From assembly GCF_000346485.2 (NCBI RefSeq), contig NZ_KQ976354.1:11056341-11120340 (forward strand): a stretch of DNA of 64,000 bases, written 5' to 3'. Under the pieces are notes generated by a model. That model was not told where the DNA came from. It ran no database searches and worked only from the letters and a program-made list of their open reading frames with translations. The stretch comes from Scytonema hofmannii PCC 7110. Lineage in GTDB: Bacteria; Cyanobacteriota; Cyanobacteriia; Cyanobacteriales; Nostocaceae. A program made the translations under genes and the position numbers. This document shows, piece after piece, positions 48,550 through 57,687 of this stretch. Within the stretch, counting starts at the first letter, position 1. The number at the start of each line of letters is the position of its first letter.

Positions 48550-49704
48550 CTATTTTGCTTTTCCTTGAATTTGGTCAAAGATTGCGCCATCTGCAAAGAA
48601 CTTTGTCTGGATGGAGTCCCAACCACTGTAGTCTTGCACTGTGCCTAGATTTTTAACTTTTGGATACTTGTCTGAAATAGCTTTGTTCTGAGCGACTGTC
48701 TCATTTACAGATCGGAATCCTACCTTGGCAAACTCTTCCTGAGCTTCCGGTTCATACAAGAATTTGACAAAAGCTTCTGTAACTTCACGGTTTCCGTGTT
48801 TATCAACGTTCTTATCTACAACTGCAATTGGATTATCGATGGATATATTGATATCAGGTATGATGTAATTGACTTTCTCTCCCTTCTGCTGTGCCAAAAT
48901 AATTTCGTTCTCGTAGTTGATGAGGGCGTCACCTTGTCCTTGCTTAAAAAAGGCGTCAGTTGCTTCACGAGCATCTTTTGTCAGGACTGGCACGTTGCTG
49001 TAGACTGTTCTTACAAACTCAATCGCCTTATCTTCTCCCGCTCCACTCTTGATGGCTGAATTCCATAATGTGAGGAAGTTCCAGCGTGCAATACCAGAGG
49101 TTTTGGGGTCAGCCGTGATGAGTTTTACACCATTTTTTGCTAAATCTGCCCAAGTTTTAATACCTTTGGGGTTTCCTTCACGAGTGACTAAGGCTGCAAC
49201 TGATTTGGAAACAATACCATTGTTAGGAACTTCTTTCTCCCATCCTGGCTGAATCAAACCAGCTTTCTCAATTCTTCCCACGTCTAAGCCAAGTGCCAAG
49301 TGAACAACGTCCGCTTCCAAACCATCAATCACCGCACGGGTTTGGGATCCAGAACCGCCATAGCTTTGATTGAACGTGACATTTTGGTTGTGCTCTTTCT
49401 TCCACTTTTCCACAAATTTTGGAATAATGGCTTCATGCGCTGCTTTTGTCACGGCGAAGGAAACAAGAGTGATTTCAGCATCTTGTTTGTTTGCAGCGAC
49501 AGGGCTGGCTGTTGCATCAGATCCTGTGCTATTTCCAGAAGAACTATTTGTATTGCCACCAGAACAAGCTGCGATCGCTACACTTAAACTGATTCCTACT
49601 AAAAAGAGTGATAAAAAGCTTTTTAAAGACTTAAGCTTAAATTTATCGGTGATTTGCAAAAATGATTGCCCTGCTTGTCTCAGAACAGCCTGCCAAAAAC
49701 TCAT
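48550..49704 (-). CDS. sbpA: Sulfate-binding lipoprotein SbpA, copy 1
   Basis: 384 residues from ATG 49704 (MSFWQAVLRQAGQSFLQ); an ATG at 49734 is possible. A long leader ends in the lipobox-like SVAIAACSGG, so the mature protein is probably a lipoprotein. Substrate-binding blocks: LTLVSFAVTKAAHE-type start, FNQSYGGSGSQTRAVIDGLEADVVHLALGLD, ADPKTSGIARWNFL, LINYENEIILAQQKG. Binds sulfate in the periplasm for CysT/W/A. First gene of the operon. Confidence 0.93.
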   Translation of the reverse strand: MSFWQAVLRQAGQSFLQITDKFKLKSLKSFLSLFLVGISLSVAIAACSGGNTNSSSGNSTGSDATASPVAANKQDAEITLVSFAVTKAAHEAIIPKFVEKWKKEHNQNVTFNQSYGGSGSQTRAVIDGLEADVVHLALGLDVGRIEKAGLIQPGWEKEVPNNGIVSKSVAALVTREGNPKGIKTWADLAKNGVKLITADPKTSGIARWNFLTLWNSAIKSGAGEDKAIEFVRTVYSNVPVLTKDAREATDAFFKQGQGDALINYENEIILAQQKGEKVNYIIPDINISIDNPIAVVDKNVDKHGNREVTEAFVKFLYEPEAQEEFAKVGFRSVNETVAQNKAISDKYPKVKNLGTVQDYSGWDSIQTKFFADGAIFDQIQGKAK

Positions 49705-49846
49705 ACTCTCGCCCCCCGAAGTTATACGGTTCATTAGTTAGCTAACCGTATTTATTGTTCATTGTGAGAGATATTACATGGCATACGCTAAAAAAGCAAG
49801 AGGAAAACTGCACTTTATCTATCAGAAAAGTGGTATTTTTGACAGT

Positions 49847-49880
49847 GACCAGTAATCAGTGACCAGTGACCAAGACAGCT
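49847..49880. repeat. TGACCAG heptanucleotide repeats, left of the amidotransferase gene
   Basis: Direct copies of AGTGACC/CAGTGAC. The reverse-complement family (ACTGGTC) occurs on the other side of the gene at 50755-50785, so the amidotransferase gene is framed by inverted short-repeat arrays. Confidence 0.65.
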
Positions 49881-49887
49881 TGGGTGT

Positions 49888-50661
49888 TTATCGGTAACTC
49901 ATGGGTAAGCCATCCTGAAATGCTAAAAGTTCTCCTGGTTGGATTGTTGTCCAAACTTCATTGTCAGTTAGGGGGGTAGTGGCAATGATGGCAACGCGAT
50001 CGCTTGGAGTTGTTAGTTCGTTAAAGTCTACAGTCAAGTCCTCATCAATCAAATGGGCAGCAGCAAAAGGAGCTTGACGCACTATGTAGCTGAGTTTGGT
50101 TGAGCAATGGGCAAAAAAGTGTTCCCCATCTGATAGCAAATAGTTAAAAGTACCCTTTTCTGCAATAAAACTAGTGATTTCACTGAGAACTAAATAAAAT
50201 TTTTCTATAGGTGGCTTACTATGAGGAAAAGAGGCTCGCAGCTTGTCTAAGATAAGGCAGAATGCTTTTTCGCTATCAGTGTTGCCTACAGGTTGATAAA
50301 ACTCTAAATCCTGAGGATGAAAATCGCGCAAATCCCCATTGTGAGCAAAAACCCAATACTTACCCCACATTTCCCGCCGAAACGGGTGGCAATTTTCTAG
50401 AGAAATTTCACCTTGAGTCGCTTTGCGAATGTGGGCGATCGCGTGTTTGGTGTGGATGGGAAAGCACCGCACCAAATCCGCAATGGGAGAAGCAATAGAA
50501 GGTTTGGCATCTAAGAAAAGCCGACACCCCTTTCCTTCAAAAAAGGCGATACCCCAGCCATCGCGATGGTCATCAGTTTTTCCTCCCCGTGCTGCAAAGC
50601 CCTCAAACGAAAAACAAATATCAGTAGGTACATTGCAGTTCATTCCTAGCAGCTGGCACAT
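49888..50661 (-). CDS. Class II glutamine amidotransferase (YafJ/EgtC type)
   Basis: 257 residues. Cys2 after Met is the N-terminal nucleophile (MCQLLGMNC). Other hallmarks of the N-terminal nucleophile fold are HRDGWGIAFF, AHIRKATQGEISLENCHPF and WVFAHNGDL. Family members act as putative gamma-glutamyl hydrolases, e.g. in ergothioneine or unknown pathways; no ergothioneine genes are seen here. It interrupts the two sulfate-binding protein genes, with which it shares no obvious role apart from possible sulfur metabolism. Confidence 0.85.
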   Translation of the reverse strand: MCQLLGMNCNVPTDICFSFEGFAARGGKTDDHRDGWGIAFFEGKGCRLFLDAKPSIASPIADLVRCFPIHTKHAIAHIRKATQGEISLENCHPFRREMWGKYWVFAHNGDLRDFHPQDLEFYQPVGNTDSEKAFCLILDKLRASFPHSKPPIEKFYLVLSEITSFIAEKGTFNYLLSDGEHFFAHCSTKLSYIVRQAPFAAAHLIDEDLTVDFNELTTPSDRVAIIATTPLTDNEVWTTIQPGELLAFQDGLPMSYR

Positions 50662-50754
50662 GGCTGTTGAAATCCCGAACTCTATGAAAACGACTCTGGG
50701 ATCAAGATACTTTAAAAGCTCTACACTATTCTGGCACTAATGTTTCAATTGGTC

Positions 50755-50785
50755 ATTTGTCACTGGTCACTGGTCACTGGTCACT
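50755..50785. repeat. ACTGGTC heptanucleotide repeats, right of the amidotransferase gene
   Basis: Three consecutive direct copies of CACTGGT, the reverse complement of the array at 49847-49880. Confidence 0.7.
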
Positions 50786-50902
50786 TGGTTACTGAAAAAT
50801 GACTTGCATTAGACATCTATCTTATGGGATTGTTATTCTCATCAATAAGCTCGCAATCCTGTAAAATTACCGTATTTAAAAATTCATCAGGAATCATTGA
50901 CC

Positions 50903-52021
50903 ATGAAGATGTCCCTGCTAAATGCTTGTTCATCCTTATTACAACCATGGAAGCAATCTTCCACTCGTACACGTACCTTACTGGTTGCTACAGGTTTTAC
51001 TGTCAGTGCAGCACTACCTGTTTATGCAGGTATGACTTTGGAAAAGCCTCCTACAAATACTCAAACTCAACTGATTAGCCAAAATCCCAAAACAGTTGAA
51101 TTAACTTTGGTATCTTATGCTGTAACTAAAGAGGCATACTCCAAAATTATTCCCCTGTTTACGCAAAAGTGGAAGAAAGAGCGCAATCAAGAAGTTATTT
51201 TTCGAGAGAGTTACGGTGGTTCTGGTTCCCAAGCACGAGCTGTTATTGATGGTTTGGAGGCGGATGTTGTAGCACTCGCTTTGGGGCTAGATGTAGATAA
51301 AATCCAGAACGCAGGGCTGATTGCACCAGGTTGGGAAAAAGAGGTTCCCAACAATGGGATTGTGACTCGTTCTGCAGTTGTGCTTGTGACTCGTCCGGGG
51401 AATCCTAAAAAAATTCGTGATTGGAACGATTTAGTTAAACCGGGCGTGACAGTCATCACAGCTAACCCAAAAACCTCTGGAGGTGCTCGTTGGAACTTTT
51501 TAGGGCTTTGGGGTTCCGTAATTAAGACAGGTGGAAATGAAGCAAAAGCTCGCGATTATGTTGCTAAGGTTTATAAAAATGTCCCCGTGTTACCTAAGGA
51601 TGCGCGAGAAGCGAGTGATACCTTTTATAAGCGCAATCAAGGGGACGTGTTGTTAAATTATGAGAATGAGGAAATTCTGGCAAAGATAAAAGGCGAATCT
51701 AACTTTCCTTCTATACTGCCTCAAGTCAATATTTCAATTGATAACCCAGTGGCTGTGGTGGACAAAGTTGTAGACAAGCGCGGTACTCGCCAAGTCGCAG
51801 AAGCTTTTGTTAAGTTTCTTTATACACCAGAAGCGCAACGGCAATTTGCGAAGGTAGGTTTTCGCCCTGTGAACGCTACTGCAGTTAAAGAAAATCAAAA
51901 ACAGTTTCCCCCAATAAGCAAGCTTTATACTGTCAAAGACTTTGGTGGTTGGGATGCAATTCAGAAGAAATTCTTTGATGATAAGGCTATTTTTGACCAG
52001 ATTCAGGGAGGGAAATTTTAA
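50903..52021 (+). CDS. Sulfate-binding protein SbpA, copy 2
   Basis: 372 residues from ATG 50903 with AGGAA about 10 nt upstream. Signal peptide: Arg/Thr-rich start then TLLVATGFTVSAALPVYA, cleaved after Ala; no lipobox, so unlike copy 1 it should be soluble in the periplasm. Binding blocks FRESYGGSGSQARAVIDGLE, ALALGLDVDKI, ANPKTSGGARWNFLG and LLNYENEEIL are conserved. It stands alone on the plus strand, so it may be expressed under different conditions and share the CysTWA permease. Confidence 0.92.
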   Translation: MKMSLLNACSSLLQPWKQSSTRTRTLLVATGFTVSAALPVYAGMTLEKPPTNTQTQLISQNPKTVELTLVSYAVTKEAYSKIIPLFTQKWKKERNQEVIFRESYGGSGSQARAVIDGLEADVVALALGLDVDKIQNAGLIAPGWEKEVPNNGIVTRSAVVLVTRPGNPKKIRDWNDLVKPGVTVITANPKTSGGARWNFLGLWGSVIKTGGNEAKARDYVAKVYKNVPVLPKDAREASDTFYKRNQGDVLLNYENEEILAKIKGESNFPSILPQVNISIDNPVAVVDKVVDKRGTRQVAEAFVKFLYTPEAQRQFAKVGFRPVNATAVKENQKQFPPISKLYTVKDFGGWDAIQKKFFDDKAIFDQIQGGKF

Positions 52022-52202
52022 AGGCTAATAGCTCATGGCTAATGGCTAATAGTTAATAGTAAATAGTAAGTAGCGCAAACAGATTACAGGAGTTTTCAAG
52101 ATCTAGAACTACACTATGCTTGCTCTTGTGGTACGGGCGTCCTCGCCCGTACATTCTGTAAAGGGCAGGAAATTTTTAACTATTTAACATATTCGCGGAA
52201 TT
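52022..52202. other. Spacer before the tnpB element
   Basis: A perfect hairpin GTACGGGCG / CGCCCGTAC with a TCCT loop lies at 52131-52152, about 110 nt past the sbpA2 stop; it may serve as a transcript end. Nothing else seen. Confidence 0.5.
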
Positions 52203-52428
52203 CCCCATCCGCCATGCGGTGGGGATGGATAGCGCGACAACTACGAGGTACACCCTTTATGGGTGTCCGAGTGGTTGTCAACCTCTAAGCTCGGCAATCT
52301 ATCAATCCAATTTTCAACCAATTGAGTCATAGTTTTCTCCTTGCTTGCGGCATATAACCTTAGCTTATTCAGCCTCCGCTCAGATATCCGTAAGTTCAAT
52401 CCTTTTTTGGTCACGAATTTTGCGAAAG

Positions 52429-52505
52429 AAAAAAGGGGAATGCCATTACGGGATATCCTGCACTACCCCTCGATTAATCTAGGGGCTTGGGCATTCCCCT
52501 TTTTT
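52429..52505. repeat. Large internal hairpin of the tnpB element, copy 1
   Basis: Outer 16-bp arms (A-run plus GGGGAATGCC / GGCATTCCCC plus T-run) enclose ATATCCTGCACTACCCCT and an inner CCCCT/AGGGG stem. It has a T-run on either strand, so it could terminate transcription in both directions. Confidence 0.8.
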
Positions 52506-52600
52506 CAGAGCTTGGTCTCCGGTCATAGCTATCTACACAACGTCTACATGAATGTCAGAATAAAAGGGTAACGACAAAACGGCAAGGTGGTGGTTCAAAT

Positions 52601-54142
52601 ATGTCATTCAAAAGTAAGGAACAAAAAGAGCAGGATAAAGAAAAGAATAAAAATACTCACATTTCAACTGTTGTGCAGCATCTGAAATTGTCCAATCTTG
52701 GGTATGCTGTAATATCAGACATATTGTCACACGCAAACAGTTTATACAATACTTTAACCTTCAATCTGAGGCAAGGATTTTTTGTACACAAAATTCTGAA
52801 TTTTCAATCTCTAACTATTGATTTACAAACTGACTTCAAAGAAAACTATCATTACAAAATGCTGCATTCTCAAGCAGCACAATCCGTGTGTCACAAGGTA
52901 ACTGAGAATTTCAAATCATTCAAACAGCTTTTAGACAAACATTTTAGAGAGGGGACAAAGAAACCATTATTACCAGGTTATCGTCAAAAAGGTGGTATGT
53001 TTGAAGTGACATATCCCAGTCAATCAGTCAATATATCACAAGAGCATGGCATTATATTTGCTACTGTTTCTACTGGCATTATGTTCAAGAAGCAGCACAA
53101 AGAAGATGTCATGGGAACAAGTTTAAATGAGAGATTGAGATTCAGAGTTCCCGATGACATTGACCCCTCTAACCTCGTTGAGCTAGTGATTACATCAAAG
53201 CATAGAGAGATTTATCTACATTGGGTATGCAGAAAGAAAAATGAAATTGTTGCCACATTAAATAAGTCAAGTGTTTTAGGAATTGACATCGGATTGAACA
53301 ACTTTGTTACCTGTATTCCGAACACAGGTGAAGAAGGATTTCTCATAAATGGGCGACCATTAAAGGCAATAAATCAGTTTTATAACAAGACTGTATCTAA
53401 GCTAAAAAAGGGTAAGGATGAGAATTTCTGGAGTGGTAGTTTAGCTAGGGCAACGCAGTCTAGGAATAACCAAGTCCGCGATTTTATCAAGAAATCTGCA
53501 CGGACAATAATCAATAAATGTTTAGAATCAGGAATAAGTAAAATTGTATTTGGTTGGAACCAAGGAATTAAGAATGAAATAGATAACGGACGTGTCAATA
53601 ATCAAAATTTTGTACAGGTTCCATTCACCGCATTACGTGATACACTCAAGTATCTCTGTGAGAGATCTGGTATAGAATTTGTAGTTGTAGAAGAATCATA
53701 CACCTCAAAAATGTCATTTTTTGACGGTGATGAATTACCCGTTTACGGTCAAGAAACCGAAGAACAGAAGAATCTTAAGCCTTCTGGAAGAAGAACAAAA
53801 CGCGGGGAATACAAAACAGGAAATAACACAATTATCAACGCGGATGCCAATGGGGCTTCCAATATTTTGAGAAAGGCCAAAATTGATACATCAAAAATTA
53901 CTTTTCGGGTGTGTCAAATTCTCAAGACAATCAATATTTGGATAGGTCACGCACAGGGCAAGAAAAAAAGGGGGAATGCCATTAATGGATATCCTGCACT
54001 ACCCCTCAATAAATCAAGGGGCTTGGGCATTCCCCCTTTTTTTAAAGGCTTAATCCTCGGTAAAAAATTCCCATCACGTAAAGGTACGGCAGCAGGCTTG
54101 TCTTGTTGTACGACTATAGGACTCACTGAACCGGGTCAGTAA
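52601..54142 (+). CDS. tnpB: TnpB-family RNA-guided nuclease, probably C-terminally altered
   Basis: 513 residues. N-terminal helical part (LSHANSLYNTLTFNLRQGFF, KPLLPGYRQKG), then a RuvC-like nuclease with Asp229 in LGIDIGLNNFV, Glu364/365 in VVVEESYTSKMSF and Asp415 in INADANGASNILRK. No CxxC zinc pair is present, as in the branch with TSK.SF. From about residue 452 the reading frame runs through the second large hairpin (KKKRGNAINGYPALPLNKS), so the last 60 residues are probably not native. The catalytic triad is intact. TnpB uses an RNA from the element right end as guide (family knowledge). Confidence 0.85.
   Translation: MSFKSKEQKEQDKEKNKNTHISTVVQHLKLSNLGYAVISDILSHANSLYNTLTFNLRQGFFVHKILNFQSLTIDLQTDFKENYHYKMLHSQAAQSVCHKVTENFKSFKQLLDKHFREGTKKPLLPGYRQKGGMFEVTYPSQSVNISQEHGIIFATVSTGIMFKKQHKEDVMGTSLNERLRFRVPDDIDPSNLVELVITSKHREIYLHWVCRKKNEIVATLNKSSVLGIDIGLNNFVTCIPNTGEEGFLINGRPLKAINQFYNKTVSKLKKGKDENFWSGSLARATQSRNNQVRDFIKKSARTIINKCLESGISKIVFGWNQGIKNEIDNGRVNNQNFVQVPFTALRDTLKYLCERSGIEFVVVEESYTSKMSFFDGDELPVYGQETEEQKNLKPSGRRTKRGEYKTGNNTIINADANGASNILRKAKIDTSKITFRVCQILKTINIWIGHAQGKKKRGNAINGYPALPLNKSRGLGIPPFFKGLILGKKFPSRKGTAAGLSCCTTIGLTEPGQ
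53963..54043. repeat. Large internal hairpin of the tnpB element, copy 2
   Basis: 18-bp arms (A-run plus GGGGGAATGCC / its complement plus T-run), with the same ATATCCTGCACTACCCCT loop and CCCCT/AGGGG inner stem as copy 1. It lies inside the 3' end of tnpB and about 110 nt before the terminal palindrome. Confidence 0.8.
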
Positions 54143-54205
54143 ATTAGAAACCCCATCCGCCATGCGGTGGGGTGGTTCATTTCTCAATTAGTTATTAGTG
54201 GATAC

Positions 54206-57200
54206 TTATTCCTCTTCAAAGTTGTGAGTTGTGAACTTGAGGGTACGACAATTTTCACTGACTGTACGAATTACGTGTTCTGGTACTCCATCGGGCAATT
54301 GTACTTGAATTTCGAGAGTCACTTGCACGTCTGCACCGATTAAGCTGGCTAGATGTTGCAACACCTCATTGGCTACTAGTCCTGTATCTCGCGTCACTCG
54401 CACGGGATCTAAATCGACAGAGCCGTAAAAACGCCGTAGTTTTTTCTGTGGTTGAATTGCGGTAGAGTCACTGCTACTAATTTCAGAAACTGTACTGGTT
54501 GCTATGTGACTGACATCGACTTTAGTTTCATTGCTAAGAGTTGTTGTCTCTTGGTGTTGGCGTTCTTGTTCGGCTGCATCTGCATTCTTCTGGGTGGCTG
54601 CAACATCAGGTTTTACAAGAAAGCTTTGGCTGCTAATGGTAGCTGTAATGTGTTCGTTTGTTTTTAATCCCAAGTAGCGCTGCTTGGTTTCATCGTAACC
54701 TGTCGCATAAGCAAAGTTTTCTGATAACAGCAGTGCTGCAACTCCTTCCTGGATAGCGTTTAGTAGCACTTGTTCGTTTTTTAGGCGGGGTAAATAGGGG
54801 TAGTTTGTCAGATATTTCCAGAGTGTTTTTAAGTCAATGCGATCGCTATTGCGCCAGATAAAGGGGTCGAGAACTTCGAGTTGCAAGCGTGCTGCGGAGT
54901 AATTGGGGATAAGATATTCTTCGTGAACGAGTCTGCGGCTTGCTCGCAAAATGGGAGAATCTTGTCCTTGAAGTCGAATTTCTTCCCAAACAATTGTGTT
55001 TTGCGCGTCGGGTTGGGTGGGAACGAGGAGCCACTGATAAGTTTCTTGTAGTAAAAGATCGACTGTTTTGTTGGCATCTTTTTGCTTTTGTGTTGCTTGA
55101 TTGGTTTGAGCAACGCCAAGTTCTAAGCTTTCTTTGTCTTGGACGATAGAATCCCAAGCTAAGAATTGACAAACAGACTGCACCAAGCCATCCAGTTTGG
55201 TTTTATCTGGTGCGAGGAACAGGAGCAAGTTTTTGCAGTACCGGGGACTGGCTCCTTTGGTGGAGAGCATTTCTGCTACTTTCTCATAACCAGAGCTATC
55301 TTTAGCTTTGCTGCTGTGGGGATATTGCGGACTGAGGACAACTAAACGCACGCCCATATTCTCATCATCTGGAATATCAGCACTGGAGTTGGGCGCAATG
55401 TGGACTCCTGCAAATTCACCGCGCTGACGGTCTTCTCTGAGTCTACGAATAATCTCTGACCAAACACGGTCTTCATCTTGTTGAATTTGGTTGGCTCGGT
55501 CTTGGGCGGTACGGGTAACATTGGGTTGAGTGGAAATCCAATAGCGATGATTCCCGTCTACATAAAGATAAGTTGCTTGGTCGGTGAGGCGGCGCAAAGC
55601 ATCGCCAAAAGTTGCTGGACTTTCACCTGGTTGGACGCAGCCAAGTTTGATTCGACGGTCTTCTAATCCTCGATTCGCTGCTCGTAAGGTGGGGGCGGAA
55701 CCAAGATAAATGGTGCGAGTAACGCGGCGACAAGCAGAGTAGCGTCCCAAGTTGGGATTTTGACCGTCTAGGAAAACGGGGAGGGAGTTTGTTCCATCTA
55801 CGTCTTTTTCAATAACGGGAACCCAGGAGTCATCTAGGTAACGGGTGAGTTCTGACTGGACTTGAGCGTCAGCCATTGGTATGTTAGCTGGTAGAACGAT
55901 TAAGCTGCGATCGCTCTGTTCCCAAAGAAAGTGAATCACCTTTGCCATTAAGCGCAGTACGCCTCTGGTACGCTGAAATTTGTCCAGACTAGACCAATCA
56001 CTATAGAGGCGGTCGAATAGTTCGGGATGGATGGGATAAGCTTCTCGCAAACGGCGTTCGTAGTCAGCTTCTCGACATTCTGAGGGGAATTCTTGAGCTT
56101 GGCTGCGATACATTTCACTAAACGCCCGCACCACTGCATCACGAGCCACAAATAAATTGGCGTCGGTAAGCGGTTGAAACAAGCGACGGCGGACGATTTC
56201 AAAACTTTCTTCAGCACTTGCTGGACGCCAAGGAGACTCAACCCGACCAATGGCATTTTTGAGGCGGTTGAGGGCTTCCTTACCGCGATCGCCTCCTATT
56301 TCGATATCAGAGGAAGGAATGCTGACCACTAACAGGGTGCGATCGGCATTTTTTGCTGATTCGCTCAGGGTTTGAGCAAAGGTGAAGTGAGTATCAAAAC
56401 TACCTGCTGGTAAGTCGCGGATATCGTGGAGTTGACGGGCATAAGATACCCATTCATCAATAAGAATGAGACAGGGAGCATAGCGATTAAAGAGTTGTTT
56501 GAGGTTGTCACCGGGGTTAGTTGCAGTTTCGTCTGCTTCCCGTACCATTTCATAACCTTCTTTCCCGCCTAGTTGCCAAGCCAATTCACCCCACAAGGTT
56601 CTAACAACAGTACCATCTTTTTTATGGTGCAATTGACCCGGAGAAATTTTATTACCCACCAAAACAACAGTCTTGACATCAGTAGGGAGTTCTGAAACGC
56701 CCGCCGCCGCAAACACTGGTTCCAAACCCGGTAATTCGCTAGCAGAAACACCGAAAAACAAATGATACAGGGCAAGTATAGCGTGGGTTTTTCCACCACC
56801 AAAGTTGGTTTGCAGTTCAATCACGGGATCGCCTCCCTTACCGGAAAGACGCATTAAACCGTTGGTGAGTAATTGTTTAAGCCCTTCTGTTAGGTAAGTA
56901 CGACGGAAAAATTCTGTAGGCAAGCGGTATTCATCAGAACCTTCATCTAAGTAAACCTGCCAAAGGTCAGCAGCAAATTCCGCTTGTTGGTAGCGACCAG
57001 AAGCAACATCAGGATGAGGAGTTACGATTTCCCGCCAGGGTTTAAGACCGCCTCCAGGATTAGTTTCTATGGCTGTAACAGCAGCTTTACGAGTTTCACG
57101 ACGAGCTTGTTCTTCAAAGCGGATGCGGAGAAGTTCTTGTTTTTGTTTTTCAACAGCATCAGATTCAGGGGCGGAGATAGCACTCAGGAGTCGAGTGATA

Positions 57201-57547
57201 CTGTCCAGAGCGCGATAGGTATCATCTGTAGAGAAAGCATCATTGTGCGCCCAACCATTGCGAGTGACCATTAACTCGCCCACTAAGTTCTTCTCTGAAT
57301 TGCCCAAAGTTTTTTTGAAGACCTCACGCCACTGATTCCACATCACTTTCATCAGTTCTGAGACATCCTGCTTGAGGATTTGAGCGACAGTGCGGCGCAG
57401 GGTGCGGTCTTCTGAAACAAACGGGGTAGCCGCAACTATCCACTTATCTCCATAACTTCCCCGCATTTCTCGTTCTACAAAGGGATACAAACCCTCTTGT
57501 AGTAACTCCAAGGCTCTGCCAACTCGTTCGCGGTTACTAATAGCCAT
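54206..57547 (-). CDS. HEPN(Swt1)-DUF499 ATPase, phage-defence associated
   Basis: 1113 residues. Residues 1-120 look like the Swt1-type HEPN domain, with RNGWAH at 96-101 matching the Rx4H RNase signature. Then a large P-loop ATPase of the DUF499 family: Walker A NFGGGKTH (248-255), Walker B LILIDEWVSYARQL near residue 370, and a DPPG-free C-terminal part ending with a small beta domain (LRRFYGSVDLDPVRV...). Proteins of this type are encoded with DUF1156 methyltransferases and helicases in defence islands, as here. Likely a motor or switch with RNA-cleaving potential. No frame damage seen. Confidence 0.88.
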   Translation of the reverse strand: MAISNRERVGRALELLQEGLYPFVEREMRGSYGDKWIVAATPFVSEDRTLRRTVAQILKQDVSELMKVMWNQWREVFKKTLGNSEKNLVGELMVTRNGWAHNDAFSTDDTYRALDSITRLLSAISAPESDAVEKQKQELLRIRFEEQARRETRKAAVTAIETNPGGGLKPWREIVTPHPDVASGRYQQAEFAADLWQVYLDEGSDEYRLPTEFFRRTYLTEGLKQLLTNGLMRLSGKGGDPVIELQTNFGGGKTHAILALYHLFFGVSASELPGLEPVFAAAGVSELPTDVKTVVLVGNKISPGQLHHKKDGTVVRTLWGELAWQLGGKEGYEMVREADETATNPGDNLKQLFNRYAPCLILIDEWVSYARQLHDIRDLPAGSFDTHFTFAQTLSESAKNADRTLLVVSIPSSDIEIGGDRGKEALNRLKNAIGRVESPWRPASAEESFEIVRRRLFQPLTDANLFVARDAVVRAFSEMYRSQAQEFPSECREADYERRLREAYPIHPELFDRLYSDWSSLDKFQRTRGVLRLMAKVIHFLWEQSDRSLIVLPANIPMADAQVQSELTRYLDDSWVPVIEKDVDGTNSLPVFLDGQNPNLGRYSACRRVTRTIYLGSAPTLRAANRGLEDRRIKLGCVQPGESPATFGDALRRLTDQATYLYVDGNHRYWISTQPNVTRTAQDRANQIQQDEDRVWSEIIRRLREDRQRGEFAGVHIAPNSSADIPDDENMGVRLVVLSPQYPHSSKAKDSSGYEKVAEMLSTKGASPRYCKNLLLFLAPDKTKLDGLVQSVCQFLAWDSIVQDKESLELGVAQTNQATQKQKDANKTVDLLLQETYQWLLVPTQPDAQNTIVWEEIRLQGQDSPILRASRRLVHEEYLIPNYSAARLQLEVLDPFIWRNSDRIDLKTLWKYLTNYPYLPRLKNEQVLLNAIQEGVAALLLSENFAYATGYDETKQRYLGLKTNEHITATISSQSFLVKPDVAATQKNADAAEQERQHQETTTLSNETKVDVSHIATSTVSEISSSDSTAIQPQKKLRRFYGSVDLDPVRVTRDTGLVANEVLQHLASLIGADVQVTLEIQVQLPDGVPEHVIRTVSENCRTLKFTTHNFEEE

Positions 57548-57687
57548 AGTTTTTTATACTACTCATTACAATCATGTTGTAGGCTTAGCCTCCGCGATCT
57601 AGCTTGAGTTGTAGCCTATAATTATAGTATATTTTCTCACTTACAAAACAGCAAATTTTATGTGTATTGATAAGAGTTGAGGTTTAA

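Larger units (their letters stand above)
52203..54172 (+). mobile_element. tnpB-only IS200/IS605-type element
   Basis: Bounded by an identical 22-nt imperfect palindrome (CCCCATCCGC...GCGGTGGGG) at 52203-52224 and 54151-54172, as expected for IS200/IS605 terminal hairpins. It contains one gene, tnpB, and no TnpA transposase, so any movement would need TnpA from elsewhere. A second pair of large hairpins lies inside (52429-52505, 53963-54043). Outer cleavage sites cannot be set without an empty-site comparison. Confidence 0.75.

Noticed and set aside
53380-53598. 72-codon minus-strand frame inside tnpB
   Set aside because: Antisense shadow of the RuvC-coding region; no ribosome-binding site.
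52203-54172. A Cas12-type CRISPR effector
   Set aside because: 513 residues with a TnpB-type layout, IS200/IS605-like ends and no CRISPR array nearby.
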